Below, piece by piece: positions 1 to 8,343 of a stretch of DNA of 25,276 bases. A model generated the notes under the pieces. It was not told the DNA's origin, did not search any database, and worked only from the letters and a program-made list of their open reading frames with translations. Positions within the stretch are counted from its first letter, which is position 1, and every line of letters begins with the position of its first letter. Made by a program: the position numbers and the translations under genes. The stretch is from the NCBI GenBank assembly GCA_002811675.1, contig PDIM01000053.1, forward strand, positions 1-25,276. The letters run 5' to 3'. Source of the stretch: Ichthyosporea sp. XGB-2017a (Eukaryota > Opisthokonta > Ichthyosporea).

Positions 1-268
1 GGGAGATATCCTTACAGCAGCCATTACCATTGCTACCAGTGGCAGGGCAAGCGCTGCAGTCAACAGTAATAGAGTAACAGATTCTTGTCTGGCAATCTGC
101 AGGGTTGGTAACGGTACTGGTTACAAAATTAAAGGCTGGATTAGCAGTGCCGCCACATTTGTCATCAGGTGCATTACAACTTCTCCGGTGCAAAGACCCA
201 GCGTCTGCAGTTGTGCAGACAAACGCTGCAATGACCGCAAACGCGATAAGACTCTTCATAAACGCCAT
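1..268 (-). CDS. Secreted small Cys-containing protein, 5' part only (runs off left edge)
   Basis: The minus strand reads from an ATG at 268 to the window edge without a stop, giving 89 codons. The product starts with a clear signal peptide: basic start MAFMKS, hydrophobic core LIAFAVIAAFVC, and a likely cleavage after TADA near residue 23. The mature part seen so far has many cysteines, including the pairs CNAPDDKC and CSAC and a CC near the end, and is rich in Thr, Ser, Asn and Gly. This suggests a disulfide-bonded extracellular protein. No family is recognised. Purine-rich DNA lies just upstream on the plus strand. The signal peptide and in-frame cysteines support a real gene; the C-terminal portion is missing, so size and function are unknown. 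Confidence 0.72.
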   Translation of the reverse strand, partial: MAFMKSLIAFAVIAAFVCTTADAGSLHRRSCNAPDDKCGGTANPAFNFVTSTVTNPADCQTRICYSITVDCSACPATGSNGNGCCKDIS

Positions 269-585
269 GTTTAGAAGAGAAAGATAAAGAACAATAATAA
301 ATTAACTTGAAAGTTTTAACAATGAAAGAGAAAAATATAAGAAAACAAGAATCAGACGCTTTTCAAATCTCACCACAAGAAACAGAAGAAAACAAAAAAA
401 CAAATCCCCTTCCACAAATCAAAACTCAACGAAACAAGCACAAAGAACTTCTACAACAATTAAAGGAGATATTTAACTTACTTAACCAAAACACTAATTA
501 ATTATTAGTTCCACATTCGAATGAAAACAATGCCAACTTAAACCAAAACTGTGTATTTCAAATTATTTAGGGGAAAGTTACAAAT

Positions 586-602
586 AGTGGTCGCAGACCA
601 CT
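586..602. repeat. Perfect inverted repeat AGTGGTC-GCA-GACCACT
   Basis: Seven-bp arms flank a 3-nt centre at the left end of a GC-rich island in otherwise AT-rich spacer DNA. It lies about 320-335 bp upstream of the minus-strand secreted gene. It could be a dimeric transcription-factor site; this is inference. Confidence 0.5.
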
Positions 603-813
603 GTGCGTACGCGGACCGCGGTACGTCTGGTCGTGTGGAACGGTCAGAGGAACCGTCTCAACTCTCAAATACAACTTGTATAGTTCCAATTAACCCGAGC
701 TGTCCCGTCCCTGTAACCGTTCAAAATTAAATTGACTGTTAATATTACAAATAATTTTAAACAAAAAAAAATTAACACCAAAACACTAAAAAACCCGCAA
801 CAATTTCTCTCTC

Positions 814-870
814 AGCCAATCACTGACGCGTATCTAACTTTTTTTTCTTAATACGCCCCTCTGATTGGCT
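814..870. promoter_or_regulatory. Inverted pair of CCAAT boxes
   Basis: AGCCAATCA at 814-822 is exactly mirrored by TGATTGGCT at 862-870. CCAAT boxes are typical NF-Y/HAP binding sites in eukaryotic promoters. The left copy is followed closely by TGACGCG, which resembles a CRE half site. No gene start lies immediately next to the pair, so the target gene is uncertain. Confidence 0.4.
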
Positions 871-1379
871 AAGCATCTGCTTGGTTTCAGAGGGTCCCAG
901 TCCGATTATTTTGTGTTCAGTTTCTCGTGCGAGGCTCGATCCATTTGCGGAAAATGGAGGGAATAACGAGTTAAAACTGAGACTTTGTTGACTGTACTTG
1001 AGTGTTGCTGTTGTACTGGACTGCTTCACTTGCACTTCAGTACAGGGGCAGAGCAACAATTTGCGCCTTTGCCTCGATCGTGCTCCATGCATAGCGTCAA
1101 GCACTGTGCGCTCGGCGGCGCGCGTGGGCACTGAATATGTAGTTTCGCGAAGCTACAATTAGCTAGCTGTGAGCGTGAGGGAAATATTCATAATTTGGAC
1201 AAATTGGAATAAAGGGAATGCAAGAAATATGAAATTTCTTTGTATTTGTAGTTACATAATTACCTCCGTTCGTGACTCATCGACTGCAATTGTCTTCAAC
1301 ACGCAGAACGCGTTATTTCTTGAACAAATTAAATTCGGCTAATTCACAGAGCTACCTCTGATATGAACAACATAGAATC

Positions 1380-1385
1380 TTTATT
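1380..1385 (-). terminator. AATAAA polyadenylation signal of the SDR gene
   Basis: On the minus strand AATAAA begins only about 8 nt after the TAA stop at 1393-1395. The very short distance matches the other compact 3' ends in this window. Confidence 0.5.
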
Positions 1386-1392
1386 ATCTTTC

Positions 1393-2220
1393 TTAGTAGT
1401 CCGTTAGCTCTTTCTTCATAGACCTTTCCATCATTTGCCCACTCTGGGATATTTGCATCCAGGTTGGAAGCAAACGAGTGGCTACAGACACTTGAAAGCT
1501 GCTCATGTAACCCGGAATAACCACCGGTTTCACACCCAAAGAGTTAAGTCCACATGCAGCGACGTAATCTGCATCCAGCACACTCATCCCACTGCTCTGT
1601 ACATCCACCTCAGTGGCGAGTTGGTCCAACATTGGCGTCTTTGTGGGCCCCGGGGAGAGAACAGTCACATCCACGTTTTTCTTCGCCAATTCGTAATTCA
1701 AACTTTGCCCATAGTTGACGATATACGCTTTTGTTCCCGCGTAGTTAGACAGGAAAGGATTGGGAAGGTGTCCAGCAATCGAAGCAACCAGAAGAATCCC
1801 CCCTTTCTTTCTCTCCACCATCCCTTTGGCATAGTGGTGTGTCAAAGCAAACACAGAAGTGACATTCAACTGTATCATTGCCAGTTCCTTGCTGATATCA
1901 TTGGTCACCACTGGTCCATGCACCTCCATTCCAGCACACGGGATTAGAAGTCCGATATCAACCCCTCTGGTTCCTTCAATCACAGCCTCAACTCCACTGC
2001 TCTGGCTAAGATCAGCAACTAGGCAGCGCACCTGAACCGCAGTATTCACTTTCGTCGTAATCTCTGACTTCTTTTCTTCTAGAAGATCACCTCGTCTGGC
2101 CACCATAACTACATTCAGACCACGACGGGCAACCTCCTTGACAAATTCAAATCCAATTCCGGAAGTAGCGCCAGTAATCAACGCCCAGGGACCATACTTT
2201 TCTTTGAAATTAACACTCAT
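1393..2220 (-). CDS. Classical short-chain dehydrogenase/reductase (SDR), NADP(H)-preferring
   Basis: This 275-residue protein has the length and motifs of a classical SDR that oxidises or reduces an alcohol/ketone substrate. The cofactor motif TGATSGIG is at residues 16-23. ARRG follows the second strand at 41-44, where basic residues favour NADP(H). Asp70 follows the third strand, and PCAG (94-97) replaces the usual NNAG. The catalytic tetrad is Asn119, Ser147, Tyr160 and Lys164 (YAGTK), and SPGPTKT is at 189-195. No signal peptide or strong N-terminal anchor is seen, so it may be cytosolic or peripherally attached. The frame is open further upstream but has no ATG there; ATG 2220 starts right before the conserved KYGPWALITG region. 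The substrate cannot be told; steroid, fatty-acyl or general ketone reductases all share this fold. The look is close to bacterial SDRs. Confidence 0.93.
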   Translation of the reverse strand: MSVNFKEKYGPWALITGATSGIGFEFVKEVARRGLNVVMVARRGDLLEEKKSEITTKVNTAVQVRCLVADLSQSSGVEAVIEGTRGVDIGLLIPCAGMEVHGPVVTNDISKELAMIQLNVTSVFALTHHYAKGMVERKKGGILLVASIAGHLPNPFLSNYAGTKAYIVNYGQSLNYELAKKNVDVTVLSPGPTKTPMLDQLATEVDVQSSGMSVLDADYVAACGLNSLGVKPVVIPGYMSSFQVSVATRLLPTWMQISQSGQMMERSMKKELTDY

Positions 2221-2386
2221 TGTGTTTTTGCTCCGATTAATAAAACTAAATCTTACTTTCGCGTTACTATCTTTTTTTTGAAAGTCTGCTTTGATACACT
2301 GCTTGCAACAAGCTAGAACCCCTGTCCTTTTAAATACACTTTGCCTACAATAACTCAACTCCAAAAGTACAATATAAAAACAAGAA

Positions 2387-2387
<1 letters not shown>

Positions 2388-2433
<46 letters not shown>
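2388..2433. repeat. Poly(A)/poly(T) tract of about 46 bp
   Basis: An uninterrupted run of A on the plus strand lies about 170-210 bp upstream of the SDR start codon. It may be a nucleosome-excluding poly(dA:dT) promoter element. A retroposed poly(A) tail is also possible, but no matching retrocopy is seen next to it. Exact length may be affected by sequencing error. Confidence 0.8.
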
Positions 2434-2435
<2 letters not shown>

Positions 2436-2767
2436 CCTGCGATTATTTTATTTTCAACCAATCGCATAATCGGAAGTTAATGACAAAACACTTCTTTACC
2501 ATATAAGGTAAAAATAATACTCGGCTAACTGTTAACCAACAATGGACATGGAAATGGACTGGATGACTCCCAACCAATCATGGCTGGACACCATTTGATG
2601 CACAGCTGTAAAGGAACTCCCGATTGCAATAAAGGAAGATAATCCTAACATAAAAACTACGTACGTACATCGTCTACTCGACTGCTCTTACCTTTGCAAT
2701 GGTTGCTGCTTAGGGACTTTAGCAGACTGCAAGTACAGGATAAACTCTTGATCCTATATGTGTGATA

Positions 2768-3151
2768 ATGGGTAAGAACAGGCCTACAGTCCGAATGAAT
2801 GCTCTATCAGTGGTAGAAGCTAGGAGGGTGTATTTGTTCTTTTCCACAAGCTTTCTCGGTGTGCATGTTGTGGTGAATAAGCCAAGTTCTTCATACCTGA
2901 ATACTCGAAAGATAGTCCGCAATCATTGCATTCTCTTTTTGCTTAAGCGACGTCAAGTACAGTGAGATTGTCAAGTAATCGATGGAAAAGTTACCGAGAA
3001 CGGTGCATTGCTTGCGTCATTAGAACTCATGTTAATGGAAGTCCAAATATCGTATGGCTCCAGTGACAAAGCAAAGGTATTGCTGCTTCCTTTATCCATA
3101 TCTATAAGTATTCCTCTTGGCCCCAGAGATGAACAAATCTTTTTTCATTAA
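2768..3151 (+). pseudogene. Possible decayed or spliced coding remnant with in-frame TGA
   Basis: One reading frame starts at ATG 2768, runs to TGA 2963-2965 and then continues open to TAA 3149-3151. The second segment has a protein-like composition (VTENGALLASLELMLMEVQ). A pyrimidine-rich stretch and an AG precede the TGA, so the interruption could also be an intron/exon boundary. No family is recognised and no paralog is seen in the window. It may equally be chance open frame in spacer DNA. Confidence 0.15.
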
Positions 3152-3680
3152 ACGAAAAAGAACGTAACTGCATGGGCGACTCACAAGTGTGCACAACGTC
3201 AGACTAGTTTAGACAAACTCTTCCCTTGGAGTTTGCTAAGTGCTAGCTTCATCCGTACAGCTCTAGCTAGTAGTCAACATATGGGGCTCTGCTTGATCCT
3301 TCTATTCTCATTCGGGGACAAAGCTGAAGGAACACGAGTCTACAACCTTACATTTCACGCGAATAAAAAGACCGGATGAAGTGAATATGCTTCTAGCGCG
3401 TCTCCACTTCGAGGCTCAAATGATGAGTAACCCGCACTACCTTTAACTTGTGAAGCATTCTCGAAATTTACAAATATCAACTATTTACAGCTGTATGTAC
3501 GTAAGCTTGCGAATTGTGCAACTACAGTTAATATTTGCCAAGATATATAATTAGGTTTCTATTTGTGCGTCAAACGGCCCGGCCGGATATGAGGCATATT
3601 TCTTGACTGTATTTGGTTTGTGGAAATGATGCAAAAATCGAAACAAATCAATATCTCCGCGTTTTTGATCGCATTTTGAC

Positions 3681-3710
3681 CATAATCCTGCCATAGTCCG
3701 GCCATAATCC
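3681..3710. repeat. Three direct repeats of CATAATCC-type octamer at 11-bp spacing
   Basis: CATAATCC (3681-3688), CATAGTCC (3692-3699) and CATAATCC (3703-3710) recur every 11 bp, close to one helical turn, about 340 bp upstream of the TATA box of the aerolysin-like gene. Same-face spacing suits a cluster of transcription-factor sites; function is inferred. Confidence 0.45.
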
Positions 3711-4049
3711 CCCTATTTATAGTACACTGCACTCAAGTCTCAACCACACAGGCTACATAGACACATGAACTAGGGAACCCTTGACCGCTTCCTATAAGAA
3801 ATGACTTATTTTTGAAACCTCAAGTACGTCTCAAGTACTTCTATTGTTTTGCTTACATCACCAATGAATTCCAATGGCCGATCGCATCTAATTTTATCTT
3901 TAGACTTTAGAACATGAAAGACCTTCGACCTTCCAAACGGAGGATAACCTGTCCTGTCCCATTTTCCGCGGAAATGGCGTGAAACGTTTGAACTATTTTT
4001 GTTTTTCTCTTTTTGCTTTTTCTTTGTGAACAACCTACGGTCGACGATG

Positions 4050-4058
4050 TATAAAAAG
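4050..4058 (+). promoter_or_regulatory. TATA box of the aerolysin-like gene
   Basis: TATAAAAAG is a consensus TATA box 132 bp upstream of ATG 4190. It predicts transcription starting near 4080 and a 5' leader of about 110 nt. It also argues against non-ATG initiation at 4088, where the open frame begins. Confidence 0.7.
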
Positions 4059-4189
4059 AGAAGGGTCCTCTACAAAGTCTTTCAAGTTTGTATCAAAACA
4101 GTTTAACAATATTAAATATTAAAATCATATTTTCAAAGTCAAAATCTAAATACTTTACTTACAGATTTGTTTATTGCTTCATTGTCACC

Positions 4190-5521
4190 ATGTCAATGAT
4201 ATTAGTCTCCTTATTTTGCGCTTGCCACCTCACCTTATTTATTGCAACAGGGGCAGCCCCTGTTACTGCTCCTGCAGAGACTCCCACATCAATGGCTGCC
4301 ACCACCATCAATGTTCCAGCCAACTACCCAATACTGAATGGATTGCATCCCGAGTTTTACCAACTCGCGTCTATAGGGAAGTCTAAGGGATTGTCACTCG
4401 TTAACTCCACTCTTGGTGAAGACTTCGAGGACGCTAGTAGTGTTTCAAGTTCTGCTAAAACTGCCACTGGAATGTGGATGTGTTTTAATAACTTCGCTGT
4501 AACATTGAATATTCTGATAGTGTACTTTTCAGATGGAAGTTCGGCTGGAAACGTTCATGGGGATTCTTCCTCGGATTATTCAGTATCAGACCTTGAAGCC
4601 CTGTGTGAAACCGGGTTTTACGGCAAATACTCCGCTTCTTGGGATGCGGGTACAACATTTGAATCTGTCAAATTCTCTCAGGGTATCATGGCAACAAAAG
4701 AGGGTGATACGAAAGGTTATGTTCCTCTTGGTATGACTCTTGTTGACACGGAGGGCAATAGCTACTCGATTGGTATCACCGATCCAAAAGAACAGTTGAC
4801 AACTTCCGGTAAAAAGCTATTTCTTTCTTTTGACGGATTTGAAGAAAACCTTTATGGCAGCCCTCTGTACGGAGTTGATGTGGAAATGTATTACCAGGAA
4901 AAAAGCGTACCACTTATTGCAAGAATAGGTCTTTGGACTGCTGCAGGTCTATCTGGTATTAGTTTTACGGATGTTTCCTTTGATACTGATTCTGCTGAAC
5001 TGAACTTTAATGAGGTAGTTGCGTACACTCCTTTTAATTCTTCAAACTGTGCTGGAAACGAAACTATAAATTCGGATGTCTCGTACCAGCAATCCCAAAC
5101 AAGCACAAACTCATATACGAGCTCGTACACAATGACTAACTCCGAGACTACATCTCACGAAGTGACGGTGACATTTGATCAATCGTTAAGCATCGAAAAA
5201 GTGCTTAAAGTCGGGGACAGTACCAGTGCTACATTTTCTCACTCCACTTCCGATTCACAGTCGTACGCGTACGGGGAATCCAACTCCAAAAGCTATGCAA
5301 CCAGCGTGAGTGTTGAAGAAGAGATTCCTGTTCCTCCTGGACAGCAAGAGGGTGTTCAAATTACCGAGTATAAAGGAACTGCAAAAGTACCTTACACAGC
5401 CACTGTTACCTATAAGTACAACAACTCTACCATAGTGACGAAGAAAGTACAATCTGTATACACCATGACAGGTTCCTATTATTTACATGCCGTTGTTCTA
5501 CCGCCCACCCCGTGTTACTAG
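4190..5521 (+). CDS. Secreted protein with C-terminal aerolysin-like (beta-pore-forming) module
   Basis: This 443-residue protein starts at ATG 4190 in a good context (CACCATG). A signal peptide covers residues 1 to about 22. A Thr/Pro/Ala-rich stretch follows, then a beta-rich N-terminal region (about 45-280) of unrecognised family. From about residue 283 the sequence has the hallmarks of the aerolysin/ETX-MTX2/natterin superfamily. These are a long stretch of alternating Ser/Thr and Tyr that could form the membrane-inserting hairpin (about 300-320), strands such as HEVTVTFDQSLSIEK, a second Ser/Tyr-rich stretch, and a closing block with PVPPGQQEGV then TAKVPYTATVTYKY. Members of this superfamily are secreted soluble and assemble into beta-barrel pores. 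Here that activity is inferred from sequence pattern only. The first domain would be expected to bind the target. It could serve defence, predation or digestion. It ends 107 bp from the convergent membrane-protein gene. Confidence 0.75.
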   Translation: MSMILVSLFCACHLTLFIATGAAPVTAPAETPTSMAATTINVPANYPILNGLHPEFYQLASIGKSKGLSLVNSTLGEDFEDASSVSSSAKTATGMWMCFNNFAVTLNILIVYFSDGSSAGNVHGDSSSDYSVSDLEALCETGFYGKYSASWDAGTTFESVKFSQGIMATKEGDTKGYVPLGMTLVDTEGNSYSIGITDPKEQLTTSGKKLFLSFDGFEENLYGSPLYGVDVEMYYQEKSVPLIARIGLWTAAGLSGISFTDVSFDTDSAELNFNEVVAYTPFNSSNCAGNETINSDVSYQQSQTSTNSYTSSYTMTNSETTSHEVTVTFDQSLSIEKVLKVGDSTSATFSHSTSDSQSYAYGESNSKSYATSVSVEEEIPVPPGQQEGVQITEYKGTAKVPYTATVTYKYNNSTIVTKKVQSVYTMTGSYYLHAVVLPPTPCY

Positions 5522-5555
5522 TAGAACAAGGTAAATTCAATGTTACAGAGTGCAT

Positions 5556-5561
5556 AATAAA
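5556..5561 (+). terminator. AATAAA polyadenylation signal of the aerolysin-like gene
   Basis: AATAAA lies 35 nt after the TAG stop, a normal position for a short 3' UTR. The convergent neighbour's stop is at 5629-5631, so the two 3' ends are very close. Confidence 0.6.
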
Positions 5562-5623
5562 TTACGTTTCTTTAAGCAAAAACAAATATAAACACTTCAA
5601 AGCAATATATAGGATGCGCAGTG

Positions 5624-5629
5624 TTTATT
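5624..5629 (-). terminator. AATAAA overlapping the stop codon of the 715-residue membrane protein gene
   Basis: Minus-strand sequence reads TAAATAAAC: the last A of the TAA stop is also the first A of AATAAA. If used, the 3' UTR would be only 10-30 nt long. It sits within 75 bp of the oppositely oriented polyadenylation signal at 5556-5561. Confidence 0.45.
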
Positions 5630-7776
5630 TACGTCATTTTGGAGTCTTGTTTTGAACGAATCTCGGCTTCTGAAATAGAACTAGGTACTGTCACAAAAGT
5701 AGGGATAGTGATGAAGATCAAATGGTATTCCAAAGCTCCCCACAAAATAGACCAAAGTAATGTTTTGCTTACCAAAAAAATAGGCAGTAACATGGCTAAA
5801 AGCGCGTAAAGCCCAACATTTCTACAAATACTTTGAAGCACTAGGCGAAACTGAGCTTCGCTCATACCATGGGATGCAGGGATTTCGTCCGCGAGAAAAG
5901 TGTGAAAAGAAAGCGAGAGAAAAAGGAGGAAGTAAGCAAGTTCAAAGGACACATGGACAAACTGTTCAATGTCTGTAGAAAGAATGCCAGAGAGATATGC
6001 ACCCCACACCCAGTTTGCAGCCAACTCTAGAATGCGAATGAAGAAAAAGAGCCCTATCGTTCGGAGCGACATGAGCATAGAGCGTGCCCGACTAACTGAT
6101 ATATCCTTCCCACTGAATATCGAATAAAAATAGATTATGTAAAAGAACTTGTAAGTGTAAATCAGAAACGTTTCAAGAACGGCAAAACCACTCTTCGCAA
6201 ATAGATGTACAAAGAAACTGAAGTCTTTGCTGAGCTCTTTCAACTCTTCATCGTTCATCCCAAGAAAAGGATCTTTCACGGTATTTTGGATAGGTGTTTG
6301 CACATATCGGCGGCAAATTTCTTGTTTGTCAGACAATGATAACAAGTTCAAAGGTAACTTTAGCAGCTTACTGGAATCTTCTTTCTTGATTGGTGCTAGG
6401 TAAGACTTGATGGTGTTTAAAGGGTTTCCGCTTATGACAAGGCACCTGCCATTCTTTTTACCATCTTCCATGGGCTTAGTATTGATCTTACCAGTCAATG
6501 GTAACATGCTCCTGAGATCCATAGAGTGAATTTCATTTAGATACTCAGTGTCACTACATAATGCTTCCGCAACACCAAAATCTGTGCAATGGCGATTACC
6601 CTCCTTCATGGCCAATTGAGTTGCAATTTCTGAAATACTTTTATGGGTTGTAAAAGCGGCATCACATTCCTTTTTCAAATGTGGTTTCTCGGCCTCTTCT
6701 AGGAGAATGAGCTGGGCAGCAAAGCCCAATTTAGTATCCCACATCCTGTATTTTTCTACCCACCGCCCATTTTCGTAGTATGGCATTAACGCTGCAAAGA
6801 GCGACAGTGTGAACATCTCCATCTGGACTTCCTTGCTATGGACTCTACTTTCAGCCAGTGTTATATCTAACGATGAGGCATCGACTTCACCACTACGTTT
6901 CTTCCCCGGCAACGTTGAGTTTCCATCACGCCGCACGCCACTAAGCCCAATGCTACAATCAGTAGAGCTTAAATTAAAGGCCTTTGTCAACTCATCGCTT
7001 TCTTCATCTGAGAGGATGGCAGTCAAAGGATGGGACTTGAGGGGTCCCACGTTTAGTCCCCAGGTAGGCAGCAGAGGCATCTGGGGTATGTCGAATTCCA
7101 CAAAATCCAGAAATGAGGACTCATTCTGGTAGAAGAATTTCGCAAACTTGTATGTGATGTAACTGGGCATGGAATACAAGGCCGGTTCGATTCTATCATC
7201 AAACTCACCACACTCTAATCTACTAGAAGATGTATTCATAGTTGTACCATTCTCTGAAACAAAACGCAATGGTTTGAAAAGAACATCTTCTACTTTTACT
7301 TCCTTGTTCGCCTTCATATAAAACGGGGTGCTAACACTCACAAAGGGCACTTGGAGACTTTCCTTCTCCAAAACATCATTTGCATTTTGCACAACATACA
7401 TCCCAGCAGGCATTACAGGTGCCATCGGAATCACCACCAAAGCACGAATAACTTCGGAAAGTCCTCCCAGAGATAGATAAGCATCGTAGAGTAACAAGCA
7501 GGCCATAAGTAAAAAACAGCCAACTAAGCAGTAGAAAAGCATCATTGCGGCAACGGGAAAGAACGTCAAACAGGCATTGATGAGACGTGCAAGGATATAT
7601 CTGCATCGTTCGCTGAGAAAGATGTATCGAGTCCAATGCGTATTTTCCTCTTCACTTTTCAAAACCAGGACATTCTCAGTGGCTGGAAAGGACGAAGAAT
7701 ATTTTGTCGTTAGTGATTCCTCCTCCCCTGATCCAGAAGAGGAAAACAACGCTTTCACTTTACCCAAAGGAATCAT
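5629..7776 (-). CDS. Polytopic membrane protein of unknown family (paralog of 8614-10785)
   Basis: 715 residues starting at ATG 7776 (A at -3). A hydrophilic N-terminus of about 60 residues is followed by a strong hydrophobic segment at about 72-97 and a weaker one at 103-123. A large loop (about 125-520) has several N-glycosylation sequons (NESS, NLSS, NSTL) and scattered Cys. Five hydrophobic segments follow, at about 530-555, 575-595, 615-637, 655-680 and 683-703. The loop is therefore probably extracellular or luminal. Blocks conserved with the divergent neighbour are YKFAKFFYQNESS, LPTWGLNV, EVQMEMF, LSLSDKQEICRRYVQTPI and YSIFSGKDISV. I do not recognise the family; the shape (one N-terminal helix pair, big loop, C-terminal helix bundle) could suit a receptor, transporter or channel, none of which is shown. 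The stop codon overlaps its poly(A) signal. Confidence 0.88.
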   Translation of the reverse strand: MIPLGKVKALFSSSGSGEEESLTTKYSSSFPATENVLVLKSEEENTHWTRYIFLSERCRYILARLINACLTFFPVAAMMLFYCLVGCFLLMACLLLYDAYLSLGGLSEVIRALVVIPMAPVMPAGMYVVQNANDVLEKESLQVPFVSVSTPFYMKANKEVKVEDVLFKPLRFVSENGTTMNTSSSRLECGEFDDRIEPALYSMPSYITYKFAKFFYQNESSFLDFVEFDIPQMPLLPTWGLNVGPLKSHPLTAILSDEESDELTKAFNLSSTDCSIGLSGVRRDGNSTLPGKKRSGEVDASSLDITLAESRVHSKEVQMEMFTLSLFAALMPYYENGRWVEKYRMWDTKLGFAAQLILLEEAEKPHLKKECDAAFTTHKSISEIATQLAMKEGNRHCTDFGVAEALCSDTEYLNEIHSMDLRSMLPLTGKINTKPMEDGKKNGRCLVISGNPLNTIKSYLAPIKKEDSSKLLKLPLNLLSLSDKQEICRRYVQTPIQNTVKDPFLGMNDEELKELSKDFSFFVHLFAKSGFAVLETFLIYTYKFFYIIYFYSIFSGKDISVSRARSMLMSLRTIGLFFFIRILELAANWVWGAYLSGILSTDIEQFVHVSFELAYFLLFLSLSFHTFLADEIPASHGMSEAQFRLVLQSICRNVGLYALLAMLLPIFLVSKTLLWSILWGALEYHLIFITIPTFVTVPSSISEAEIRSKQDSKMT

Positions 7777-8324
7777 AATTTGAAAGATTTAAAACTGACT
7801 GAAGATACCGAAAGTTATCAATTTCAAAAGATTATTGATTGTCTTATTTGTATCCACCAGAAAGAATTAAAACAGAGAAAAACTACTTTCTTAATTCTCC
7901 AAACCACACTTCTTTCAGTCAAAACAGCTTTCCATGTTCTTGTGCAGTTTTAAAATTAACACTGCACGTTGTTGCAATTTATTGCAATAATGCTGTGAGT
8001 AAATGGAAAGTTGTTGTTCTAAAAGTTCTCTGCTAATAGGTGATTGGTCAAAAATTAGGGCTATCATTCCTAGAGATAGATATATTGCTTACCTCTCGAT
8101 GCAATAAACGAATAATGTAACTCCTTGATTTTGTAATTGCATCTTTTTCAACATACATAATTATATATAGTGTTACTGTAGTGCAGAAGTCTGCAGTCTG
8201 CATGGGAAATTACTGCTTAGTTTGATGCTTTGTTACACAACCTTGTACCAATTGAACTGTGGAACAATGGCCTCCCTTTTATGGGAGAGGGACTGGGGAA
8301 AAGGATGGATAAGAAGTGCGGGTA

Positions 8325-8343
8325 AACCAAATTTGATTTGGTT
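8325..8343. repeat. Inverted repeat AACCAAAT-TTG-ATTTGGTT
   Basis: Eight-bp perfect arms around a 3-nt centre, lying between the two divergent membrane-protein genes. A symmetric site here could bind a dimeric regulator acting on both genes; this role is inferred. Confidence 0.55.

Larger units (their letters stand above)
269..1379. other. Spacer between the partial secreted gene and the SDR gene
   Basis: This AT-rich stretch of about 1.1 kb has no convincing gene. It holds a GC-richer island around 586-660 with a perfect 7-bp-arm palindrome (586-602). It also holds an inverted pair of CCAAT-type boxes (814-822 and 862-870) and an 18-nt near-palindrome (1139-1156). It should contain the promoter of the minus-strand gene starting at 268 and the 3' end of the SDR transcript. 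Open frames here either lack an ATG (820-1131) or are Lys/Gln-rich low-complexity sequence (322-501). Confidence 0.6.
2221..4189. other. Divergent spacer between the SDR gene and the aerolysin-like gene
   Basis: About 2 kb upstream of two divergently transcribed genes. It contains the long A tract (2388-2433), CCAAT-type sequences near 2457 and 2573, a possible decayed or spliced coding remnant (2768-3151), a three-copy 11-bp repeat (3681-3710) and the TATA box of the downstream gene (4050-4058). No complete gene with a plausible start was found. The open frame at 3806-4033 on the minus strand has no ATG. Confidence 0.6.

Noticed and set aside
322-501. 59-codon plus-strand frame rich in Lys, Gln and Asn
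   Set aside because: Low-complexity A-rich DNA upstream of a minus-strand gene; no recognisable feature.
820-1131. 103-codon open frame on the minus strand
   Set aside because: It opens with GTG; the first ATG is at codon 14. The composition has no domain or signal peptide, and the frame runs through an inverted CCAAT pair.
2221-2364. 48-residue N-terminal extension of the SDR
   Set aside because: Starts with TTG, has no ATG, and the SDR fold is complete from ATG 2220.
3806-4033. 75-codon minus-strand frame
   Set aside because: No ATG anywhere in it and it ends near the TATA box of the plus-strand gene.
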